Positions 13,001-25,900 of a stretch of 64,000 nt of DNA are shown here, one piece after another. A program made the translations under genes and the position numbers. The DNA lies in contig NC_064034.1 of NCBI RefSeq assembly GCF_932526225.1, forward strand, positions 558,501 through 622,500, in the 5' to 3' direction. The stretch's first letter is position 1; the number at the start of each line of letters is the position of its first letter. This DNA is from Nematostella vectensis. Taxonomy: Eukaryota > Cnidaria > Anthozoa > Actiniaria > Edwardsiidae. Under the pieces are notes generated by a model that saw only the letters and a program-made list of their open reading frames with translations, was not told the origin of the DNA and did no database searches.

Positions 13001-16000
13001 AAAACAATCTTAAAAAAATTCAAACAAGTGGCTGTCACCAATGCGGCATTCTTATTGGTTTGCCTAAAATTATGAATAGAATAACTAATTCGTTTCAATC
13101 ACCTCCTTGTCAATGACCGTGAGCAGGATCAGTTTCTGTCTAGGAACAGTACATGACGTGACGCTAGTAATAGACGCACAATCCTGCCGCGAGCGCGCGC
13201 CGTGTTTACCGCCACCTTCACCACCACCATCACCTCCTGAACTAAGCATGGGACCCGTGCCTGACTCGAGGGGCTGGAACCGCTGCTGACTTGATGTGGC
13301 TGGGAGACAAAGGCGTACAGATAATTTGATTTGAAAAGCAACATAACAACATTGATTTGAAAAGCATATGGCCTGTTATTTTCTGGATGGTTGTTTACCA
13401 ACCTAACAATAACGTTTCAACTAACCTCGCTGGTGAAGGAGTTGACTCGATGCGTCCGAATCTGTGCCACCTGCAGCGGGACAACCACATGAAAAACACA
13501 AGTGACACAGAGACACAAAGAAAACGTGAAACACAAGTGACACAGAGACACAAAGAATACGTGACACACAAGTGACACAGAGACACAAAGAAAACGTGAA
13601 ACACAAGTGACACAGAGACACAAAGAAAACGTGAAACACAAGTGACACAGAGAGACAAAGAAAACGTGAAACACAAGTGACCCAGAGAGACAAAGAATAC
13701 GTGACACACAAGTGACAAAGAGAGACAAAAAACACGTGACACACAAGTGACACAGAGACACAAAGAATACGTGACACACAAGTGACCCAGAGACACAAAG
13801 AATACGTGACACACAAGTGACAAAGAGACACAAAGAATACGTGACACACAAGTGACACAGAGACACAAAGAATACGTGACACACAAGTGACCCAGAGACA
13901 CAAAGAATACGTGACACACAAGTGACCCAGAGACACAAAGAATACGTGACACACAAGTGACAAAGAGACACAAAGAATGCGTGACACACAAGTGAAACAG
14001 AGACACAAAAAACATCAACAAAAAGAATACATGAACAACTAGAAAATACATATCAAATTTTACTAAGCTACACAAACAAGTGGACCCACCACAAAGACAA
14101 ACAAACGTCAACAAGTTATGATTTACCGTCTTCTAGCCCCAGGCTCGCTCTCCAGTGGCTGTTGTCCCTGGCAACCAGTACATAGTAACAAGGCGAGCCA
14201 GGGGTAGACACGAACGACTGTCCGGATCGGTCAGCGGTGGAGGAGTCCTTTTGAGCCTGCAAATCACACAAAGTTAAGACGATATTTTTGCATGTAAAAT
14301 CATGTTAAATGGTGCAGGGATTTTATCAATCAGTTGTTTGCTTTACAAAATCCTCCCCCTCAAAAGTCAAATGGTCCGCCCCTTAGGACGCCTGTGAAGG
14401 CAAGTACGTGTATATTTGTTTTTGTTAAGAATATATATATTTTTTAAAGGGATAATGTCCAACGTAAAAAAATGTATGTATATCATTTTGGGGATCTGCA
14501 TGCTCCACCACTGTTAAGAAATTTATTTCAATTAAATTTCAAGTAGGGGCAATCAACTTCCCCATATTCTGGTACTATATAGGTGTCACGGCGTTTCCTA
14601 GGATCAGGCTATTTTTAGACGCGCGGATGAGCCAATCAGATTCGACATTTGTGTTGACGTTTTGGCTGAGCTCAACTGCACGCGCAGTATCAGACAAAAG
14701 GCTATGTTCTCTCTTCGGTACTTTGACTTTTGTTGCTCTCTTCTTTTATATGAATAGGCTAATGATATCTAGTGCTGTATTTCTAGAGTTAGGCTAATAC
14801 TGTCTTGTGCTGTGTTTCTAGGGTTAGGCTAATGATGTATTGTGCTGTATTTCTAGAGTTAGGCTAATGATGTATTGGGCTGTATTTCTAGGGTTAGGCT
14901 AATGATGTATTGTGCTGTATTTCTAGGGTTAGGCTAATGATGTATTGTGCTGGAATTTTTAGTGTTAGGCTAATATCTGTCTTGAGCTGTATTTCTAGGG
15001 TTGGGTTAGGCTAATGATGTATTGTACTGTATTTCTAGTGTTAGACTAATGCTGTCTTGTGCTGTATTTCAAGGGTTAGGCTAATGATGTATTGTGCTGT
15101 ATTTCTAGAGTTAGGCTAATCCTGTCTTGTGCTGTATTTCTAGGGTTGGGTTAGGCTAATCCTGTCTTGTGCTGTATTTCTAGTGTTAGACTAATGCTGT
15201 CTTGTGCTGTATTTCAAGGGTTAGGCTAATGATGTATTGTGCTGTATTTCTAGAGTTAAGCTAATCCTGTCTTGTGCTGTATTTCTAGTGTTAGACTAAT
15301 GCTGTCTTGTGCTGTATTTCAAGGGTTAGGCTAATGATGTATTGTGCTGTATTTCTAGAGTTAGGCTAATCCTGTCTTGTGCTGTATTTCTAGTGTTAGG
15401 CTAATGATGTATTGTACTGTATTTCTAGTGTTAGACTAATGCTGTCTTGTGCTGTATTTCAAGGGTTAGGCTAGATGTATTGTGCTGTATTTCTAGAGTT
15501 AAGCTAATCCTGTCTTATGCTGTATTTCTAGTGTTAGACTAATGCTGTCTTGTGCTGTATTTCAAGGGTTAGGCTAATGATGTATTGTGCTGTATTTCTA
15601 GAGTTAGGCTAATGATGTATTGTGCTGTATTTCCAGGGTTAAGCTAATTGCTGTATTTCTAGGTTAAAGAGTACCACTCACTCACCTTCAATGGTCTTCT
15701 GCCGGTGGAGTAGTGAGGGCACGTCCGGCACGTTGTATGTCCCTGGTCTTGGTGATCGGAGCTGAAAACCAAATAAAATATGGTGTTAATGCAAACAACA
15801 CTGACGACTTATTCTAACACATCCATGCAAACTACATGGCAAGTTATTCTAGCACATCCATGCAAACTACACTGACGACTTATTCTAACACATCCATGCA
15901 AACTACATGGCAAGTTATTCTAGCACATCTATGCAAACTACACTGACGACTTATTCTAACACATCCATGCAAACTACATGGCAAGTTATTCTAGCACATC

Positions 16001-19000
16001 TATGCAAACTACACTGACGACTTATTCTAACACATCCATGCAAACTACATGGCAAGTTATTCTAGCACATCTATGCAAACTACACTGACGACTTATTCTA
16101 ACACATCGATACAAACTACACGGCGAGTTATTCTAACACATCCATGCAAACTACACTGACGACTTATTCTAACACATCCATGCAAACTACATGGCAAGTT
16201 ATTCTAGCACATCCATGCAAACTACACTGACGACTTATTCTAACACATACATTCAAAGTACACTGACAAGTTATTTTAGCACATCCATGCTAACTACCCA
16301 GCGAGTAGTAATAGAAGCCTGTGCACTTTGGTCAAAACTATACACACTACTTGCGGAGTTCTTCAGATATATGGCGGGTAAATTTGTAATAACCAGCGGC
16401 AAGGCTTTGCTGATGGAGTTCTCATATGCATCTTACCTAGGAATTTGTCGGTACACTCTTGGCTTCATTTCACTACACATGTTAGCAATGAGAGAGGACA
16501 CTTCGCCGAGTACGACATTGATGGCATATCGGTTAAGCAGTCGGCATTCTATAAGATGTACCGACGGAACGCCAAGGCTGTGGGCGAAGGCAAACAATTC
16601 CCGACCAGGCTCATGGAAGCTAAGTTTGAGAAACAAAAATAAAAAGAGCTTGATCAAGATTTGAGTGAAGATTAATATCACTTGAATGATTCAGACAACA
16701 GCTTATGGCATTTGTGTTTTTAGATTCGTACACAGTAGTGTTGCATGACCGACTCAGGCATACAAGTCTTGTGTGACCAACAAGTCACACTAGTCTTTCG
16801 CGGCCGACATCAATTGTTTGAATAAGACACACTCACTTTGGGTGTAGTAGCCCTGTCTCGCCATTCTCGTACTTCATCCTCTTTTTCCTCTTCTCCTCCA
16901 CCGCCATTCTTCGAATCTCCAGGGTCTCCACTACTTTCTCGTGCTGCAGAGAAGACGCTGCTTCAATGTTCTTAGGCGTACTGGTCCCTGGTGGGGGCGT
17001 TTCTCTGTTCGCTGCTTTACGGTTTCCAGGGGAGGAATCCTCAGGGTTTGTTGTGGCGCTTCGGGGAGTCGCCGGGGCTGGGGCAAATTCCTGAGACTCA
17101 AGGATCTCCTGCTTTGTAATTGTCTCATATTCATTCAGCCCCACGTCAATGTCTGTCGCTCCTTCTATTTTTAACCCCGCCTTCGTGTCCTCGCAGATAG
17201 AGTAGTAGTTCTCGATGCTCTGGAGGTCTGCGGAAACAGGTTGAGGGAACTCGAGGTTCTCTTGATCGTGGGTCTTGGCAGAAGAAGTTCCGCTTATTGT
17301 AAGACTTTCCTCTTTCTCCTCCTTGGCGACCTCCAAAGAACATGCTACCGAAGATGTCCCCATTTCGCTCCCCGTGTACTTAATCTCTATCAGGGAGCTC
17401 TGAGTTAAGTTTGGCATGCTTGATCCTGATCTCTTGGTAATTGAGGCTAATGTCAGGGAGAGAAACGCCCCGGCAGGGGTAGGAGGATCGCTCTTGGGTT
17501 TCATATCTTGGCTGCGCAATAAGAGGCTACGTTTATGTTCCCGGTTTACCTCCAGCTGGTAGTCCGTGCTTTTGCTTCTCCTGTGTCCAAGGCCCTTACC
17601 TATGACAGTAGAAACGTGTTCCTCTGTAGTCTTGAGTTTAAGCTCTTGGCTGGTGGAGGATGCGCTTCGTTTATGTTCTCGGTTTGCTACCCTTGTTATG
17701 TCTGTGCTTTTACTTCTTCTGTGTCCTAGCAGCTTTCCCTTTCCCTCTGATGTCTTGGATGAAGTTGCAGTTTTGTCTTTCTCGGTTGACATTTTAAGAC
17801 TGAAGAATGACCCTCTGGTTAGAGAGTCCCCAGTACTCGGGCCAGAAGAGATTGAACCATGATCGGAGATCTTCCCGGAGGTAGGGGACACACCAGTTGG
17901 CGTAGGGGGCTCGGACAGAGAGCGGAGGCGATAGATGGACGATAACTGGTGAGTGAAATACATATTATTACATTTGACCATCAACCCCCTCAACCGGCCT
18001 GTACCGGCCGCGAAAAGTGCCCACAAGAAGCAAAACCGAACGTTTTAAATAGCGGTATTTATTTATTTGTACATGTCAAGCAAGATAAACTGCCAGATTT
18101 GTCACTAGTGACACTTGAATTTGAGAGAGTATTGAAGATTTAAAGTCATTTCTCTATACTTGAAATGATCTGGTTTTCAGACGCACGCGAGAAAAGTCAC
18201 CTTACTCCCTCCACTGTCTGATATTCCTAAGCGAGACTCATGTTCTTACCCTCTCAATTTTAGCAAATAACAGCTCTTGAAGGAGTTTGATGTAAAGATT
18301 CCTCACGTGCTCGCTTACTATGGTCTTTTTATAACAATCGCAGAACAAGTCTTGGTGCAGTTGGCAGAGCGTAGCTCTCTTGTGCCTGTGCCTCTCACCA
18401 CCGAGTTATGGGTTCGATTCCCCCTTTGAGATTGTTGGTTCTCGCCTTTCTTGCAAGGGTATTTTTTCTCCGGTTGTCGTCCCTCCGCAAAAAAAAAAAA
18501 AACAATTTCGTTCTAAACTGTGTTCCGTGGTCGGCCCTGAGTCCCTATCTTCCTTCTAATCGACCACGTTGTTTTCTGCGCTCTCGTAATTCGCCTTTTC
18601 AGCTGGAAGGAGGGTGATTATCTTCCCGTATCTATTCATTTTATGTATCAGACGGCTCTTGCACGCGTCTGTCCTGGGAATATTAAACCAACCTGGTATT
18701 TTGTCCTGGGAATATTCAACCAACCTGGTATTTTGTCCTGGGAATATTCAACCAACCTGGTATTTTGTCCTGGGAATATACAACCAACCTGGTATTTTGT
18801 CCTGGGAATATTCAACCAACCTGGTATTTTGTCATGGGAATATTCAATCAACCTGGTATTTTGTCCTGGGAATATTCAACCAACCTGGTATTTTGTCCTG
18901 GGAATATTCAACCAACCTGGTATTTTGTCCTGGGAATATTCAATCAACCTGGTATTTTGTCCTGGAAATATTCAATCAACCTGGTATTTTGTCCTGGGAA

Positions 19001-22000
19001 TATTCAACCAACCTGGTATTTTGTCCTGGGAATATACAATCAACCTGGTATTTTGTCCTGGGAATATTCAACTAACCTGATATTTTGTCCTGGGAATATC
19101 CAATCAACCTGGTTTTTTGTCCTGGGAATATTCAACCAACCTGGTACTTTTCTGGAATGACCGAAAGTGGTGCGGGAAGTAGCAAGTACTCAATCAGTAG
19201 ATCGCACAGCGCATGCTCTGTTATGTTCTTCAGCTGACCAGACAGCTGCTCCAAGCCAATATCGCCACGCTCCCAGATGGAGAACTGCACGATGACGACA
19301 CCATCTAGTTATAATAATTGTAATAATAATAATTATTATTATTGTGTTTATTCACTATCTCTTGCAGTCCTAGGAATGAATTACAGGTTATTAAGGTCGG
19401 TCGGACAAAATATATAAATAAGCGTGAATATTAGCCATATTTTGAATAGCTACAAACCACACCCTTCAAGTAAGAACATATACTGGGGCTTATTAGGGTT
19501 TGGTTCAAGTATTATCAAGTATCATGCAGTTCTTAGAGTTCTTACCAGCAGGCAGCTTATCCGACAGTGCGTACACTCCGGTCATTCCTTCGTAGAAGTT
19601 CCTGTCCAGATTTTCTACATTGATTGAGGGCACACGTGATGTAGTAAGGCGAAGCCGCTGACCATGTGCGTCCAGCATTGACATAGCAATACACGCTAGC
19701 CCTGTAAATAGAAATAGAAATGTATTTCAATCTAAGAAAAGTGCGTCACTTTATTGACACTTTGTTTTTGATACATTTTATATTCTACACCACATACGGA
19801 GAGCTCATATTCCTGTCCACCTAAGCCTTAGTGCCTTGGAAGGGTGCTGCGGAAAACACTCGCCTATAAGACCCTAGACATAACGAGCCTACAGGCTGAA
19901 ATTGGCACTTTAAGAGCCCTTTTTATAAGAACCTAATCAGCCAGGGGGGGAAGAACAGTTTCTTATCTAAGAAAGATCCCTATGTTGTTTGTCAAAATTC
20001 TGGATATAACTTATGTGAAAACTATAAAGCAACACGTGAAGACCATTTAAATCATGAGATATGTATGGTTGATAGCAAAAAAAGAAAAGATACTTTTTAT
20101 AAAATCTGGAGCATTGCATACTGAAATTAAATACAACATGGACGTTGTGTCCAGCATTGATTTTTATTAGTGTGGGATACCTGCGGTATCTCAAAAATGA
20201 TGCTGCCTATCCTATCTTTGCAAAGAGAACATTTCTTCCAGACAGAATTGTTAATGCGGTTAATACTGCTCTTTCAAGATAGATTATATCAGGTAGACAC
20301 CTGATATTGAACACCAGTAAATAATTGAAGAAAAATCCCATAAAAATATATTTAATGGAAAGTAATGAAATAACAAAAAGATGAAATAAAAAGTATCGCT
20401 GCGAAAAAAAAGAAACAGTATGATGACTGTTCGTTCGTTAATAACTACACGTATTCCACACTATGCAGTGGATCTGCCTATATTTATCAGCAAGCAAGTC
20501 AGAAAGCGTTCTGACTGTTATTGTTCGGTGTATATGAAAAAAAAAGAACCAATCAAGTACCTAAACAGCCTGATTTGTCAGAAGTTACCCTGATTTATAA
20601 GATCCCAATCAACCTGATCTTGAAAATCCCCCTTACCCCCTTACCTCTACCACCGGACGAATGCGGCCGGTTGTACACGAAAATGTCCGTGCCGTGTTCG
20701 GTAGCGCTAGGATCCTTAAAGTGGTGACTCGGATTGGCGTCGGCGTACCTCGGCAAATGAAGCATCTGGAGCAGGTTCTGCTTGAGATAGTACGAGAGCG
20801 GGTACAGGTAGCCCTCGTCCACGGGAGGGATCACGAAGCGCAGCGTGACAGTGGGGGAAGTGCCTAGAGGCTGGATAAACTGTCCATACAAAAAGGTACG
20901 AAACGTCAATGGGTTATAAAATTATCAATGTTTACCCTCTTCAAATAAAAAAATATAGATAGATTGATTGGTAGCGTAGCAAGCATTTGCGTGACAAAGG
21001 CAGGCGAACCCGGGGGCTGAATGAGACGTACGAAGATTACATAGCTTTTACCGAGTGGCAGGCGTCGCTCTTGAGAGATCCGAGTCGAGAACAACGATAA
21101 TTCAGAGCACTTATTCAAAAGAAGAAACTGTCATTCGTGTTTCTTTAGGTGCACGATTCGCGTCGATCGAGGCAGTCAAGTAATTTAAACATGAAACATA
21201 AACATCCACATATATGAGCGAATTTTTAATGAAACTTTTTTCCTACATAAATAGATAGAATACATTGTATGTCCTTCGTTGATCATAGGATTGATTTAGA
21301 TTCCAGTAAACAAATTTCGGTAGATTCCTTCAATTGAAATTAGAACACACTTCTTTAACAGAGGGTAGCAGCATTAACGTGAATGTTTCACGGGTACACA
21401 CTAGTCGTTGCTATTTCTGGATATAAAAAACAAAATCGTGCTAGAGTGTAAAAGAAAAGAACTAGAAAACTACAGAACCACACCATTGATAATACTTAGC
21501 TAATTGGGGGTACCAGGAATGGTTTCGAATTTGAAATGATTTGGCGAAGAGAAGCTGTTATTCAAGCATTTTTCTTAGGGAGAGATCGAACTCGCAAAGG
21601 CTCTGGGTCTTCCTTTAGTCTTACACCGAAATTCAAAGTATTTACTATTCATAGCAGCCGAAAGCACAATTGTTTCAGTTCTTCACAGTTTTAACACAAA
21701 TCACACACAGAAGTGTTCAGTAAAAAATTAAGATCCCTAAATTTTTTGTAAAAAAAAGCGGGAAAAAAGGATTTTGGAATGATACACAAACAAGACTTCG
21801 GTCGAGCACGCATTAACTAAAAAACAGAGTATTAAACTCTTCACGGCATATGTTTTAGGAGACAATTGTAAGAAAATTCTTACCTTTTCCGGTTTTTCTA
21901 ATATCCATCCGCTGAAGCTTACAATAACAGTTTTATTCATTTCTAAATTGGTTTGAAATTGTTTTCAAGTTCAAGTTTATTTTTTGCCACATATTTACAA

Positions 22001-22966
22001 TAAGTGCAATAATATCATAATCAGACAAATACATCGCGAGGAGGTCCATAAAAAAAACCACAAGGCTTATACGAACCAGTCTGCCCTTTTCTCCAACTCG
22101 TTATTAACCATTACTGATAAAGCAATATTACTGTGAGAGAAAAATATGCTAGTGTCATCAGCAAATAGTAATAGATCTAAGGCGCTCGAAACGGTACAAA
22201 GATTATTAATTAAAAAAAGTAGAGGCCCAAGGACGGAGTGTGTGGTACACCACACTCGACCACCTAACGAGAGGAACAATGGCCATTAAAGTTAACGAAC
22301 TACATTCTTTCTGAGAGATAGCTCTCAAACCATTTCAATGGAGTTCCGCGCACGCCATAATGATGTAGGTTGGCTAATATTTCATGATTGACCATGTCAA
22401 CGCCTTAAAAAGATAAATAAACACGCCCACCGTAAATTTGTTATTGTCCATGGCAGATGAAAGCTTATCATATAAGTGAATAAGTGCAAGGGCGGTTGAT
22501 TGGTGTTTTCTAAAGCCATATTGATTATCGAACAATAAATTATATTTGATTAAGAATTTATATAGACGATCATACAAAATTTTCTCTATACATTTTGAGA
22601 AAATTGGCAAGACCTACACGGGCTTAACATATAGAGTTAAAATAAAGAGCCTGATAACTAGATTTAAAAAGAGGTTAAAAAGAGGCTTTCACAAATTTAC
22701 ATAACTTCTTTGTCATCAGTGCTCTAAAAAATACAGAATTCCCTACCTCATTTTTGTAAAATCAAAGGCTCTGTGGGCCAACTCGTGAATGCAAATGTAT
22801 TACTAGTTATTTTCTTGTGTGCATAAAAGATATACAGGATACTGAACAAAGCATGAACACATCCAAGATGCTGAGAGTTAAAATGTCCATATATATTTTT
22901 TTTTCTTTTCGATGTCATGACACACCAAGAACAGTATAATTAATCATTATTATAAAAATTAAAATG

Positions 22967-22999
<33 letters not shown>

Positions 23000-25900
23000 T
23001 TAGCGCCCTAAGTGGGATTCGAACACGGAACGCTGTGGTCATCACCGCTAGACTAACGTGGCATTACTGAGTTGACCAGTTACTAAAATTATTTTTATTA
23101 CTATTGGTATCGTAATGATAAAAAAAAAGCTTTTTGCTAGCATGTCAAATTTCAGCATATTCTTTCCGGAAACAAAATAAAATGCTCGCAATAATCGATC
23201 ACGCTACTTTCATATTATGTGTTTTATGCATGTTAACATTCGAGAAAGGCGCAAAATCGTTATTCGATGAAGAAGCGGGAGCCATGTGTTTGTACGAGTT
23301 TTGTTTGATATTTAGTTTAGTTAATTGGGAAGAATTGTGAAAAAATAATTTGTGGAAACCTATCCTCTTCTATTATGAACAGAGGTTTTTTTTCTTATTA
23401 CCCTGCGACCAGAGACCCAGCTAACAACAGAACCCCGGGGCAGTACCTTTACCTTATGTTTCTCGGGCATTAAAGTCGCAGTTTTACTAGTCGCTCTTTG
23501 AGCAAAAATTCAAACAAAGAACGCAAAAAACCCAGAGACGCGAATCGACAAGTACTACAAGAAAGAGAATTGAAAGCTTTGCTAGCATTTTACTTGTTTT
23601 GTTTGCAAAATTACAACTTGAATTGGACTGAACCGTAAAAGATCGATTGACGTCGGTGACGAAGGCGCATGCGCACGCTTCTGAAAATACTACCTTATAT
23701 ATATTTTACGGCTATACAAATAAATGATCGTAGCGGTCGCAGGTCAATGCCAAAGCCATTTTTTTAGTACCAAGCTTTAACCGAAAGTTGAACACCGGAA
23801 GTTTACAGGATGATCTAAGGATTGCTGTGTTGCAAAAGCACAAAAAAAAAACATAAAAAGTTTACGGATTAGTGATCCAATGACCCACAATAACTCGTAC
23901 ATGCTTCGCATTCCTGAGTTTAAAACTAGCGAATGGCTTAGCCAAAAATGGGATTTTAGCTGAACGAGTTGGGCCCAGGCTGGTAAAATAGTCACAAAAA
24001 TCGTTTGCAATTATAACTGGATCAGCTACTTTGACAGTGAAAGGCAAACGAATTTGTTTTACTTTTGCGATAATTAATTACTTCATTTAAGATTCGCCAG
24101 GTATATTTCACATTGGATTTATAATAATTGAGCTTTCTTTTATAGTAATTACGTTTTGCAATTCTTAATAAATGATTAAGCTAGTTCCTTAAACTCTTAT
24201 AATTTCGATCACGCGAAGGCTGTGGCATACAGAGATATCGCTTATATAACACATTTTTTCCTAATTGATTTGAAAAGTCCTTTTGTCAACCAAGGTTTTT
24301 TTCTAACGCCTTTCTTCGTTCTAGTTGCTTGACTGGAAAACAATTAAAATAAATTCCATAAGCATAAACAAGGATAATTAGGGATATATTAACCCAATTA
24401 CAATGCTGTAACTCTGTTCTATGCCTCTCCATATTGGATGCCGATTTTTCACGTTAAGTGATCCATGTATTTTTAGCACTATAATCAAGCTTATCAGAAA
24501 GAATAAAAATAAGAAGGTGATCTGAAATGTCAGAGGACAATAGCCCGCTATCACAATAACTTGTTAAATCGTTTATAAAGATGTTGTCAAACAAAGTTGC
24601 GGTATAAGAAGTGATTTTTGTTGGTCAAGTAATCAAGGGAAAAAAACAAATTTAAATACATTATGTTTAGAAATTCGGCCATTGTTCTATGACAATGATG
24701 TTTCATCACGTCAAAATTATAATCACATAACAATGTACAAATTTTCCTCGCCTCCCATATAACGTTCTCGCGTTGTTCCCAGTCGCTGAGCTTGCAAACG
24801 ATTGTCCTTGGTTTAATCTGCTCGCCGGCACGGGCTCTCTTTCTGCTCTCAACCCTGTGAGCTCGCTCTATTCCAACGTTTTCAAAACCCAATTTGGTTT
24901 AGATGGCCTCTTTTACCTTTAATTCTGTCTTCTCTATTCCTGAAACCCGGATATTTTTAGGGCGGGACTGGTTCTCGAGACATTCCAGGGAGTCTAACCT
25001 GGCTTATCTTCTGCTGTCTCAAGCTTTGTGCTTAACGGCTTTAGTTCGTTAATGTCTTTTTTGTGAAAACTCGAGGCTAGCTTTTATGCCAGAAACCGTG
25101 CCGACAAGCTCGTCAACCCGAGTGTTGATGCTCGACACAGTTGACTCAAAGAAGCTGCGCAACATTGACTCTTAAACTTTGACTAGGCCACGCACAGCCG
25201 CCATTGTCACTTCATCTTCGTCGTCGAACGTTGAAGTAGATTCTGTCGGTTCACTTCACACGACTTTGACGCTGACTTCTTTTTAACTAAATGCCTTCCC
25301 ATTTTAACTTAATAAACACTGATAAATATTAAGTGCTATGTAAATCACAGAGCTCCCATGTAAGCTCTTTACTTGGAGCTAGAAATCCATGTTCATCCGC
25401 CATGGCACATAAAGAAAAAAAACTGATTTGGTGGCCAATAAGGGCAAGTCACAACTCGAAAGTTGATTGTACTCACTAACTATAAAAAATACATTTCGTG
25501 AGCGTGCATAAAAAATCCCCCCCCCCCCCCAAGTCCACAGGGAGCCAAATGAAGCGTTATCTTGAGACAGATAAACAACTAGAGTTTGAATAAAGTCTGA
25601 TTTCAGCAGGCTCTTGAGCCCACTCCTCCGGCCGTTTGCAAGGACGGGGAGACCTAAACCCTAACTAAACCGAACCGGCGCCTTACCCTGACATCAGCAT
25701 AGGTAAGCTTGCTCCCAGGGTTCCGTGCGAGCATGAATGATATGACCTCCAGGGTGGCATCGTCCAGGCGGTTATGCAGAACCTCCAGCAAATCCACCGT
25801 GATCTCGGTCCCAGGCTCTTCTACGCCGTACACATGTAACGCCAGGCTCTGCTCGACCGTGTCGCGAGTCACGTGACTTAGTGGATATCGGCGCGATCGT

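Noticed and set aside
13395-14114. Three overlapping 190-239 codon Cys-rich minus-strand ORFs
   Set aside because: They are the same 35-bp minisatellite read in all three frames; there is no unique sequence, start context or homology.
16191-16664. 157-codon plus-strand ORF
   Set aside because: Its first half is the 71-bp dimeric repeat and its second half is the antisense of E45, which fits phase and splice sites on the minus strand.
22976-23066. Functional tRNA gene on the minus strand
   Set aside because: Box A/B-like words and a T-run are present, but acceptor arms do not pair and no clear anticodon arm can be drawn; treated as a tRNA-like insertion.
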